Part shown: positions 1 to 7,361 of the stretch, in pieces | Numbering within the stretch: the first letter of the stretch is position 1 | Layout of the letters: each line of letters starts with the position of its first letter | Source: Candidatus Sivonenia alaskensis PMM_0068 | GTDB taxonomy: Bacteria > Cyanobacteriota > Cyanobacteriia > Gloeobacterales > PMM-0068 | Length of the DNA stretch: 17,658 nucleotides | NCBI GenBank assembly: GCA_949127685.1 | Contig: CASBPW010000109.1 | Span: 1 to 17,658, forward strand | Reading direction: 5' to 3' | The notes under the pieces: generated by a model | Told to the model about the DNA's origin: nothing | The model's database searches: none | What the model saw: the letters and a program-made list of their open reading frames with translations, nothing else | Made by a program: the position numbers and the translations under genes

Positions 1-10
1 GCCAAATATC

Positions 11-358
11 ATGACGCTTTTTCAGGACCAACTCTTGAGTCAACTGCTCCTGGCAATGGATCAGCATCGTGGTGAAACTGCGCGCAATGACTACGTGAAG
101 TTAATTCGTGGCCGAGCGCTCATGAACGCTTCTCTGGGAGCTGAACGCGTTTTCGGGTTTGGAAAGGAAGGTATTGCTTGCGACTACGCTGAACTCCTGA
201 CAGAAGCAGTGTTCACGAGCGGTACGTGGCGTATCGGGCGCGCACGGCTGTTGACTCCCGACAGCGTACTCGCAACACCCACATCGCAATCCATAGACTT
301 CTGGCTCGACCAGCTGAGCCTCACATCACAGCTCTCTCAAGATGACTTCTCGAGTTAA
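11..358 (+). CDS. Hypothetical protein, unrecognised, possibly 5'-partial
   Basis: This is a 115-residue reading frame from an ATG at 11. The frame is also open back to base 1, so the true start may lie outside the window, and no Shine-Dalgarno sequence is visible in the ten bases available. The product looks like a soluble globular protein with mixed polar and hydrophobic residues, without a signal peptide, membrane segment, cysteine cluster or motif that I recognise. Its last 25 residues are rich in Ser, Leu and Gln, typical of a loose C-terminus. It ends 45 bases before the convergent nagB stop. Base composition is close to the window average, so it does not obviously share the high-GC character of nagB. 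It could be the C-terminal part of a longer protein. Function unknown; moderate-to-low certainty that it is a real gene. Confidence 0.4.
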   Translation: MTLFQDQLLSQLLLAMDQHRGETARNDYVKLIRGRALMNASLGAERVFGFGKEGIACDYAELLTEAVFTSGTWRIGRARLLTPDSVLATPTSQSIDFWLDQLSLTSQLSQDDFSS

Positions 359-403
359 ATCAAGTCTGACCCTAAGAACGGCTAGGTGGGTCTGACGTAC
401 TCT

Positions 404-1195
404 TTAAATGCGCCCACTGGTCCTTGGTAGGCGGCGGCGCGCTTGGTCCACCAACTCGTAGTAGTCAGTTAAGCGTAGATCCGCTGCGGCCTCCGGGTCA
501 AGTACGACGGTGGCGTCGGGATGGAGCTGGATGGCCGACGCTGGACAAATCGCTGCGAGTGGACCCTCAAGCGCGGCAGCTACGGCCTTGGCTTTCGCCG
601 CTCCGGTTGCAAGCACGACGAGGGCTCTCGCATCCAGAATGGTCCCGATTCCCATGGTGATGGCCATGATCGGCTCCTCGAAGTCTGGATGTCCGAGTTG
701 GTTGTCGCGAAGTGTAGCGCGCGCGAGAGTCTTGACTCTCGTGCGCGACCCGAGGCTCGAACCCGGCTCGTTGAAACCAATGTGCCCGTTCCGACCAATC
801 CCCAAGATCTGGAGGTCGATCCCACCGCGCCTCTTAATCAGTGCTTCGTATGCTCTCGCCTCAGCGACTGGATCAGAAGAGTCTCCCCGAAGGAGGTGAG
901 TATTGGCCGGATCTATGTCCACCTCCGCGAAGAGGCTGTCGCGCATGGCGCGGTGAAAGGACTGCGGGTGGTCCGGGCCGATACCGAGGTACTCGTCGAG
1001 GTTAAACGTTTCGACATGGGCGAAACTGAGATGATCTTGCCGGTTTCGCCTAATCAGTTCAGCGTAAAGAGCTTGCGGAGTGGCCCCCGTCGCCAATCCT
1101 AGTCGGGCGTCGGGTTTCCGTTGGATCAACTCACCGCAGATGTCGGCAGCCTTCACAGCAACCGCATGGGCAGACTCAAGAATCCACACGTCCAC
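404..1195 (-). CDS. nagB: Glucosamine-6-phosphate deaminase (NagB)
   Basis: Cytosolic enzyme converting glucosamine-6-phosphate to fructose-6-phosphate plus ammonia, the entry step of amino-sugar carbon into glycolysis. Counting from a possible TTG at 1204 (266 aa), family motifs appear in order: the phosphate loop GLATGATP (36-43), FNLDEY with catalytic Asp70, and GIGRNGHIGFNEPG (135-148) with His141 and Glu146. It has Asn139 where the E. coli enzyme has Asp141; Asn is also what Bacillus-type NagB carries, so this is a lineage trait rather than a defect. The segment LEGPLAAICPASAIQLH closes the active site. I prefer the GTG at 1195, because GGGAG lies nine bases before it and the extra three residues are not family-like; the TTG at 1204 remains possible. 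No nagA, transporter or regulator is nearby. GC content is clearly higher than in neighbouring genes, hinting at transfer. Confidence 0.93.
   Translation of the reverse strand: MDVWILESAHAVAVKAADICGELIQRKPDARLGLATGATPQALYAELIRRNRQDHLSFAHVETFNLDEYLGIGPDHPQSFHRAMRDSLFAEVDIDPANTHLLRGDSSDPVAEARAYEALIKRRGGIDLQILGIGRNGHIGFNEPGSSLGSRTRVKTLARATLRDNQLGHPDFEEPIMAITMGIGTILDARALVVLATGAAKAKAVAAALEGPLAAICPASAIQLHPDATVVLDPEAAADLRLTDYYELVDQARRRLPRTSGRI
718..747. repeat. 30-nt near-perfect palindrome inside nagB
   Basis: Two arms of 14 bases (718-731 and 734-747) around a central TT are complementary except for one G-T pair. The arms read GCGCGAGAGTC and GACTCTCGTGC around the centre. The codons encode part of the segment RTRVKTLARA of NagB, so the protein is intact. 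In RNA this would be a very stable hairpin with a tight loop. It may only reflect high GC and codon choice. Confidence 0.6.
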
Positions 1196-1224
1196 GCGCC
1201 ACAACTCCCGCCTTCCAACTATTG

Positions 1225-1258
1225 ATTGTACAGAAACTTTTCGTATATTCCCTGGGAA
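1225..1258 (-). promoter_or_regulatory. Putative nagB promoter with palindrome over the -35 region
   Basis: Reading leftward, TACAAT (1230-1225) is a good -10 hexamer, placing a transcript start near 1218, a short leader before the nagB start. No -35 consensus stands at the expected distance. Instead an 11-base palindrome TTCCCTGGGAA (1248-1258) occupies that place, which could be an activator or repressor site. It does not resemble the NagC or DasR/YvoA consensus I know. Confidence 0.35.
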
Positions 1259-1298
1259 TCAGGATGATATCCAAGGAAATATCGGCTGAAATCCTGAT
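1258..1298. repeat. Nested inverted repeat upstream of nagB
   Basis: ATCAGGAT (1258-1265) and ATCCTGAT (1291-1298) are perfect inverted repeats. Between them GATATCC (1266-1272) can pair imperfectly with GGAAATATC (1275-1283), so the whole stretch can fold as an interrupted hairpin. There is no following T-tract, so it is not a terminator; an operator or leader structure is possible. Confidence 0.35.
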
Positions 1299-1551
1299 GT
1301 AACGTTGAACATTTCTGGATATTACCCCATACCGGGATATTATCTCGAAAGAGTCACCCTCTAGGGTTCCATCGCAATAATCGAGTCCATAGGCTGATTC
1401 TGGTAAGCTGCTGTCATTGAGAAAAATAGTGAAATGACATGTTGGATGAAAAGGAATGCAATTTCCGATTGATTATCTCCTGACTCGCCCACCAAAAATC
1501 CATCTTGTGTTCGCTAATGCGACAGAACCTATATCCGCCAGGGGAAATTAA

Positions 1552-3594
1552 ATGGTAGACAAAAATAGCCCCGATGAATCTAAGGTTCCAAGATCTTTAA
1601 TGAAACTAAAGCGTACTGAATTTATCTCAAAAATTGAGCTAAATCGGAAAGAAGGAAAAATACCTAGCGACCTGCAAGGACACCTATTTTTGATAGCACC
1701 TGTCGGTTTTGCCAACACTCCCTATGGGGATGGGACTCCCATATTTAATGGGGATGGCATGATCTATCGTCTCGATTTTGATAGGCCTGGAGAGATTTCC
1801 TTAAAAAGCCGAATCGCAAAAACACCTTGTTATTTTGCCGATGAAGCTACCCAGACGGATGAGCGCTTCAAGGAATATCAATTTAAAAATTTTGGTCTTG
1901 GGCGATTTTCCCTGCTTCTTGGTCTTCGAAATCAGGTAAACACCGGATTTCTCACTGCAGAATTTTCTAAGGAACAAACTGCTCGCTTGTTCATCACCTA
2001 TGATGCAGGCCGTCCCTATGAAATTGATACAGATTCATTGGAAGTAGTAACACCCGTTGGTTCGAATAAGGAATGGCAGAGTGAAGTACCTATCAGCATT
2101 ATCCTTAGTTTTCTAAATCTTCGAGTTAGTTTCCCATTTCCTCCAGTTCTGAGTACAGCACATCCCGAATTTGATGAGCAAACCAGTGAAATATTTTCAG
2201 TGAATTATATTAGAGACCCTTTAGATCTACTAGAGTCCACACCGTTAACTCCTCTCTTTATAGATAACATTATCAAAGATTTGAAAAAAGCTCCTCACGC
2301 ATTTACTGAGTTTGTAGAACAAAAAATCAGACAGCTTACGGGCCAAGGGCTTATAAATGATGATAATCCACTTATTCAGTTCCTCAATGGCGCAAAAAAT
2401 TTCTTAAGCCGCACCTATCTTATCCGTTGGAATGGACAGGATAGCTTTGAACGCTGGAAGTTAGTTCTGCCTGATGGTTTGCCTGTAACGATCAAGCAGT
2501 CGGTGCATCAGATTGGTATTACCGAAGATTATATAATTCTGGCAGATACCAGTTTCAAATTTGAGCTAGAGCAACTTTTAGATAATGTACCTGTCCTTGA
2601 AATTGATGAAAATTTGCGCAGATGCCTAGCAACACGAGCACAATTACCCGATACGACCCTCTATATAGTAAATCGGCAAGATTTGCGTTCCGGCCAATGC
2701 TCACTATCCGATGAGCCAGAGATTGAGGTAATAGCACAGAAAATAACGATCCCTCTAGAGTTGATTCACTTCCGCGTAGACTACAAAAATCCTGGAGGAA
2801 AAATTACCCTCCATGCATGTCATAACTCGGCTTCAGATGTAGCTGAATGGATTCATGATAGTGATACTTCTGCGTATAACCATCATCCAACTCCTCAATT
2901 TTTACGGGGATTGATGGGGAGTCAAATGGATATAGGTCGATTAGGCCGCTATGTACTGGATGGTAGGAAGGGAGTGGTCCTTGACTCAAAGGTTATTCAT
3001 GACCTGCGGCGCACTTGGGGCATAGGACTCTCAACCCATGATCAGAGAAATAAGTCAGCGCCTATTCGCCATATTTACCTGCAATCTTTTGGTTTTCGCT
3101 CCGAGTTGTTAACCGACTTTATTTATAATTTATATAAAGACTATCAATATCGTTTGATTCCCTTAGAGCAACTTAAAAAGATCCAGGATGAAGACAGACC
3201 TCCTTGTCTATTTCGATTGGATACTCAAACGATGACGATTGATGACAGTTATGAGTTTTCTATTGGCCAAGTCATTAGCTCTCCCCAGTTTGTTCCTAGA
3301 ACGCATAGTACCCATGAAAGGGATGGTTACATTTTCTGCACAGTAATATCTGATAAGGGAGATGAAATTTGGATATTCAATGCAACCAAATTAAATGAAG
3401 GTCCTATCTGTCAACTCAATCATCCTTCTCTTGATCTTGGATATACGTTGCATACGACCTGGCTATCTTCTATTGGACCAAGAACAGCCGATTATTATAT
3501 TCCGGTGAGAGAAGATTATGAGATAAATAAAGAGGATGAACTCACTAAAAAACTATTTGAGGAAGCTATTTATCCCAACTTTGAGTGCGGTTAA
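1552..3594 (+). CDS. Carotenoid oxygenase family protein, long divergent type (680 aa)
   Basis: Member of the RPE65/carotenoid cleavage oxygenase family of non-haem iron enzymes, recognised from the beta-propeller landmarks: GKIPSDLQG (35-43), FNGDGMIYRLDF (65-76), and four histidine motifs STAHPEFD (His204), SVHQIGIT (His319), LHACHNSAS (His421 or 424) and YTLHTTW (His634), the likely Fe(II) ligands. It is about 190 residues longer than the usual 480-490: the spacing His1-His2 is 115 against about 55 in Synechocystis ACO, and the His2-His3 and His3-His4 intervals are also longer. The usual RNGP signature is replaced by LIAPVGF and the histidine before FDGDG is absent. Substrate and cleavage site cannot be inferred. 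No signal peptide. AGGGGA six bases upstream supports the ATG. AT-rich relative to its neighbours. Its TAA overlaps the stop of the convergent STAND gene. Confidence 0.85.
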   Translation: MVDKNSPDESKVPRSLMKLKRTEFISKIELNRKEGKIPSDLQGHLFLIAPVGFANTPYGDGTPIFNGDGMIYRLDFDRPGEISLKSRIAKTPCYFADEATQTDERFKEYQFKNFGLGRFSLLLGLRNQVNTGFLTAEFSKEQTARLFITYDAGRPYEIDTDSLEVVTPVGSNKEWQSEVPISIILSFLNLRVSFPFPPVLSTAHPEFDEQTSEIFSVNYIRDPLDLLESTPLTPLFIDNIIKDLKKAPHAFTEFVEQKIRQLTGQGLINDDNPLIQFLNGAKNFLSRTYLIRWNGQDSFERWKLVLPDGLPVTIKQSVHQIGITEDYIILADTSFKFELEQLLDNVPVLEIDENLRRCLATRAQLPDTTLYIVNRQDLRSGQCSLSDEPEIEVIAQKITIPLELIHFRVDYKNPGGKITLHACHNSASDVAEWIHDSDTSAYNHHPTPQFLRGLMGSQMDIGRLGRYVLDGRKGVVLDSKVIHDLRRTWGIGLSTHDQRNKSAPIRHIYLQSFGFRSELLTDFIYNLYKDYQYRLIPLEQLKKIQDEDRPPCLFRLDTQTMTIDDSYEFSIGQVISSPQFVPRTHSTHERDGYIFCTVISDKGDEIWIFNATKLNEGPICQLNHPSLDLGYTLHTTWLSSIGPRTADYYIPVREDYEINKEDELTKKLFEEAIYPNFECG

Positions 3595-6500
3595 TTGGTC
3601 ATTTCAACAGCTCCCAATAGCTTTAAGGTGGTTTTTTGTGCGTCGGTTAAGCCTCTTGCCCCATATATATTCATGCCCTCGTAAAGTCGCTGGATTCTCA
3701 TGGTATTCAGGCATTCTCCAGTCTCCACATCCCAGTACTTGATGGTTTCATCTTTGCTCCCACTAATCAGATTTTGACCATCAGCAGTGAAGACCACAGA
3801 CCAAACGCCTTTGCTATGTTGCGCTAAGGTATTGATACAAACTCCGGTCTGGACATCCCATAATTTAATTGTTTTATCATGGCTAGCACTGGCTATAGTG
3901 CGACCATCGGGACTGAAAGCTACGGACCAAACGCCCATATGATGACCACTAAGCGTATGGATACATGCTCCCGTCTGAACATCCCATAATTTGATAGTTT
4001 GATCGTTGCCACTGCTGGCTAAAATTTTTCCATCTGGACTATAGGCCACGGCCACTACATTAATCGTATGCCCCTCTAAAACTTTGAGGCACTCTCCTGT
4101 TTGGACGTCCCACAGTCGTATCGTCCGGTCTTCACTGGTACTGGCTAACTTATGTCCATCGGGGCTGAAGGTAGCGAGCCAAGTCCAACCGGTATGGCCC
4201 TGTAAAACCTTGAGACATTGACCCGTGATGACATCCCATATCCTCACCGTTTGATCATGACTTCCGGTTGCAAGCATCTGACCATTTGGACTAAAGGAAA
4301 CGGCTACCACTCCGCTCACGTGTCCCTGTAACTCTTTCCAGCATTGTCCGGTGTCGACATTCCATAGCCGAATACTCTTATCTCCACTGGCACTGGCTAA
4401 TAGATTCCCTGAACGGTTAAAGGCCACGAACCAGCATGAGCTAGTATGTCCTTCCAACTGCTTGATACATCGCCCTGTCTTGACATCCCATAGCCTAATG
4501 ATTTGATCCTCTCCTGCACTAGCGACCATTTCACCGTCAGCCTGAGCGCTACAGGCAACCGATAAAAATCCACTTGAAAACCCCTGCAAGGTTTTAATGC
4601 ACTGTCCAGTTTGTACATCCCATAACTTAACTACTTGTTCTGTTCCAGCACTAGCAATCAATTCACCGGTAGGAGCAAATTGCAGGGACCAAAAACAATT
4701 GGCATTGCCTTGTAGAAGTCTGAAGCAGCGACCTGTGTTCGTATCCCATATCCTTCCCGTCTGGTCATTGCTCCCACTAACTAAAAGGTTACTATTAGGG
4801 CTAAAGGCAACGGCAAAGACGATATCCGTATGACCTTCTAAGACCCTTAAACATTTACCCGTCTTAAAGTCCCATAACCGCGCTGTCTGATCATGGCTTC
4901 CTGTTGCCATAAAACGTCCATCGGGACTGAAGGCAACAGAGAACACTAAGTCTGTATGTCCTTTCAAGGTGCGAAGCCGTTCCCCTGTCTTAACATCCCA
5001 GAGGAGCACAGATTGATCGTGGCTGGCGCTGGCTAAATACTCACCATCAGGGCTAAAAGAGACAGAGACCCCCCCTTGAGAATGGCCTTCTAAAACCTTG
5101 AGACATTGACCTGTACTGACATCCCACAATCTCACGGTTTCATCGGTACTTCCACTAGCAAGGATCTGGCCATTAGGACTAAAGGCAACAGAAAAGATTA
5201 AATTAGTATGGCCTTGCAAGACTTTCATAGACTGGCCAGTTTTAGCATTCCAAAGTCGAATAACTGCTTCGCTACTTCCACTGGCGACGATCATACTATC
5301 TGGACTGAATGCAATAGCAAATACCCAAAAATTGTTTGCGCTCCAGGATAAACGTTGCCGACCTTCTTCAAGGCTCCAAAGGCGAATCTCACTGTCATCC
5401 CCACCGGTCAACAAAAATTTTCCGTCCGGGCTGAAAGCTACAGAGTAAACGCCACCCATTACTTCAGCAAAAACAGACTTTTCTAGATCCGCATAGGAAA
5501 AGTTAGTGTTATGTAAACGTATCTTCTTTAAATAGGCCTGCCAAATGGTCATATAGGAGAAATCAAGATTACTCAAATCAGTTTTGAGTTCACCCAATAA
5601 ATTAATGATATTCCCCCCGATATAGCCAGGTTCTAAAGGAGATTCTTCCTGAATTCGGGTTTTGATTTCAGTTAGGTGATATTCTACATTCTTCTTATTA
5701 ATTAATTTCCTATTCAACTCTCTCAGGATCGGTTTCAGGATGAGTTTGGTTTGAGTCTCTCTAATAAAATCTTTAGCCTGAGCCTTGATGAGCGGGTATT
5801 TTCTGAAGAGATCTACTTCCCCATGAATAATCTCATGAAGAATCTGTTCAATAAATTGTTCAGTAGCATACTCAAGAACTACGGGTTGCAAAGTAAAAAG
5901 ACTACCTGCTTTCTCTAATAAGGAACTGCGCCCTAGAGATTCTAGAGCTTCAACAAATTTTGAAATAGAGATGGGGATGACCATATCCCCACGAATAGTA
6001 GTCAATGAGACAGGTTCACGCTCAATCGCGAGCCAATAAATAATTTCTTTTTCTAAATCGGACAAATGACGAAACTGCTGGTCAAGCAAATCACGGATAT
6101 CACCAAAAACTCCTGCTTCCTGCTGCAAAAATTCAGCAATATCACTATTAAATAATTCTTGGGCTGTGGTCGAAATGATCTTTAAGGCCAGTGGGTTTCC
6201 GGCATATCTCCTGATTAGCTCTTGCCAGTCTTGGTCCTGAGCAAGAAAAGATCCTTTATTGCTGAATATTTCCTTTACTGCTGCTTCTTGCAACCCTGAG
6301 AGAGGAAAAGAACGAGTCGGCAGATGGTCTCCTTCTAACCATGCCAAATCCCTGGGTTTCTCTCGACTGGTAAGGAGCACGCAGCTTTGATGCGAAGCTT
6401 CTCCCAAGGCTCTAAAAAAGTTGTTATAGAGTCCTCCTTCAGTAAGCAGAATAGATTCAACGTTATCTAGGACCAATAGACACCGGGAGAGACGTAGGGA

Positions 6501-7160
6501 TTCGATCAGCCGGGAAATTTTACTATCCAGACTTGCAGCCCGGTCTGCTTGCAGCAACGCTTCGCTATCGAGTTCTTGATGGCCCGATAGAAATTGCAAG
6601 AGATCACTTAAGAGGTCCTGTATATGGGGTGCGTTCCTTAGTGAGCGCCAGATCAGTCGATCGAAACTATCTTGGATGTTTTCTGCAACTTTAATGGCTA
6701 GAGAGGTTTTGCCAATGCCTCCCATCCCCATCAAGGTGACCAGACGACAACGCTCGTGCACTATCCACTGTTCAAGAAGGGCTTGCTCTTGGGTCCTTCC
6801 ATAGAAGAGTGAGACATCGGCGGCTTCTCCCCAATCCGTAAGAACGGTTCTTTGCTGCTCGTTCTGCGTTGCTTCAAGGGCTGCTTCAGGTGATGGTGTA
6901 GGAAGATGCCTCTGTTGATATCGCCTAAGAGCCGATTGGATGTTACTTTTAGACACTTTCTCGTCTAAAGCTTTAGAAAGTAGTTGCCAGAGTTGGTAGC
7001 CAACATACTTTATGTACTCTGAATCGTAGCTAGAAGTTTCAGCAATCTCTGCGTAGCCCCTTCCCTCCCACGTCTGGCGGAATACCAGCTCCTGGGTGTC
7101 ATTTAGACGCTTGGGAGCAAGAACTTCTTGGATAAGAATTAAGGCTTCATCAGCTTTCAT
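3591..7160 (-). CDS. STAND NTPase: HTH / NB-ARC / 14 WD40 repeats
   Basis: Large cytosolic signal-transduction ATPase of the NLR-like STAND class. Residues 1-85 form the helix-turn-helix domain typical of cyanobacterial NB-ARC proteins (LNDTQELVFRQTW, then YAEIAE and YIKYVG). NB-ARC spans about 115-430: Walker A GMGGIGKTS (145-153), Walker B CLLVLDNVE (227-235), sensor LLTSREKPR (262-270) and GNPLALK (321-327). A helical linker contains a short pentapeptide-like stretch (about 529-565). Residues 570-1154 are 14 WD40 repeats, enough for two seven-bladed propellers, and the end RLYEGMNIYGARGLT is the usual closing segment of this group. In the family the propeller senses a ligand and the NTPase oligomerises; here no separate effector such as a nuclease or protease is fused, so the HTH domain may recruit a partner. 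No good ribosome-binding site is visible before the ATG. Role (defence, stress or development) unknown. Confidence 0.92.
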   Translation of the reverse strand: MKADEALILIQEVLAPKRLNDTQELVFRQTWEGRGYAEIAETSSYDSEYIKYVGYQLWQLLSKALDEKVSKSNIQSALRRYQQRHLPTPSPEAALEATQNEQQRTVLTDWGEAADVSLFYGRTQEQALLEQWIVHERCRLVTLMGMGGIGKTSLAIKVAENIQDSFDRLIWRSLRNAPHIQDLLSDLLQFLSGHQELDSEALLQADRAASLDSKISRLIESLRLSRCLLVLDNVESILLTEGGLYNNFFRALGEASHQSCVLLTSREKPRDLAWLEGDHLPTRSFPLSGLQEAAVKEIFSNKGSFLAQDQDWQELIRRYAGNPLALKIISTTAQELFNSDIAEFLQQEAGVFGDIRDLLDQQFRHLSDLEKEIIYWLAIEREPVSLTTIRGDMVIPISISKFVEALESLGRSSLLEKAGSLFTLQPVVLEYATEQFIEQILHEIIHGEVDLFRKYPLIKAQAKDFIRETQTKLILKPILRELNRKLINKKNVEYHLTEIKTRIQEESPLEPGYIGGNIINLLGELKTDLSNLDFSYMTIWQAYLKKIRLHNTNFSYADLEKSVFAEVMGGVYSVAFSPDGKFLLTGGDDSEIRLWSLEEGRQRLSWSANNFWVFAIAFSPDSMIVASGSSEAVIRLWNAKTGQSMKVLQGHTNLIFSVAFSPNGQILASGSTDETVRLWDVSTGQCLKVLEGHSQGGVSVSFSPDGEYLASASHDQSVLLWDVKTGERLRTLKGHTDLVFSVAFSPDGRFMATGSHDQTARLWDFKTGKCLRVLEGHTDIVFAVAFSPNSNLLVSGSNDQTGRIWDTNTGRCFRLLQGNANCFWSLQFAPTGELIASAGTEQVVKLWDVQTGQCIKTLQGFSSGFLSVACSAQADGEMVASAGEDQIIRLWDVKTGRCIKQLEGHTSSCWFVAFNRSGNLLASASGDKSIRLWNVDTGQCWKELQGHVSGVVAVSFSPNGQMLATGSHDQTVRIWDVITGQCLKVLQGHTGWTWLATFSPDGHKLASTSEDRTIRLWDVQTGECLKVLEGHTINVVAVAYSPDGKILASSGNDQTIKLWDVQTGACIHTLSGHHMGVWSVAFSPDGRTIASASHDKTIKLWDVQTGVCINTLAQHSKGVWSVVFTADGQNLISGSKDETIKYWDVETGECLNTMRIQRLYEGMNIYGARGLTDAQKTTLKLLGAVEMTN
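3699..5453 (-). repeat. 14 tandem WD40-coding repeats (about 126 bp each)
   Basis: Fourteen degenerate copies, each encoding the pattern FSPDG..LASGS.D.TIRLWD..TG.C...L.GH. The repeat anchor (a TCCCA-type block, antisense of the Trp-Asp codons) recurs at steps of about 126 bases from near 3730 to near 5375. The last three or four copies are the most alike. Copies seven and eight are least regular (the GH is GF or GN, and there is a two-residue insertion in repeat eight). Confidence 0.9.
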
Positions 7161-7215
7161 TGGTCTTGCGCGTTTCAGGATAGAACATTTAGATTATGAC
7201 CTTTTATAACTTTTC

Positions 7216-7246
7216 GGGGCTTTTTAAGCTCCCCTCGGATTTTTTT
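7216..7246 (+). terminator. Terminator-like hairpin in the divergent STAND/Crp interval
   Basis: GGGGCTT (7216-7222) can pair with AAG and CCCC (7226-7234) leaving a two-base bulge and a three-base loop. Five bases later comes a run of seven T (7240-7246). No plus-strand gene ends just upstream, so it would act as a leader attenuator of the Crp-like gene or end a small RNA. The bulge and the gap before the T-run make it weak. Confidence 0.3.
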
Positions 7247-7361
7247 GGTCTAAACACCTGACTTTTTCTTACAGGCACGAAGCTTCCAAATCATTAGTAT
7301 TGCAAGCATGGCATTCATTAATTTTGCATCGGAATAACTTTACAAAGATAGGTATGTATTT

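Larger units (their letters stand above)
1205..1551. other. Non-coding stretch between divergent nagB and carotenoid oxygenase
   Basis: About 350 bases with no convincing gene. The left side holds the nagB promoter-like signals and inverted repeats listed separately. An 8-base direct repeat, GGATATTA, occurs at 1317-1324 and 1335-1342. Composition falls sharply from high GC in nagB to AT-rich here. The right end carries a good ribosome-binding site, AGGGGA (1540-1545), six bases before the ATG at 1552. I see no clear sigma70 promoter for the oxygenase; the best candidate, TTGTGT (1505-1510) and TATATC (1530-1535), has a spacer of 19 and is weak. Confidence 0.6.

Noticed and set aside
754..769. 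tRNA T-arm-like sequence (GGGTTCGAGCC on the minus strand)
   Set aside because: It lies within nagB codons of a well-conserved motif, and no acceptor or anticodon arm can be paired around it.
521..1102. Long plus-strand open frame opposite nagB
   Set aside because: It is antisense to a clear nagB; the frame is kept open by high GC and the product resembles nothing known.
7301..7335. GCAT-containing repeats before the Crp-like gene, compared with the PadR operator
   Set aside because: They do not form the ATGCAA-N4-TTGCAT palindrome; spacing and symmetry are missing.
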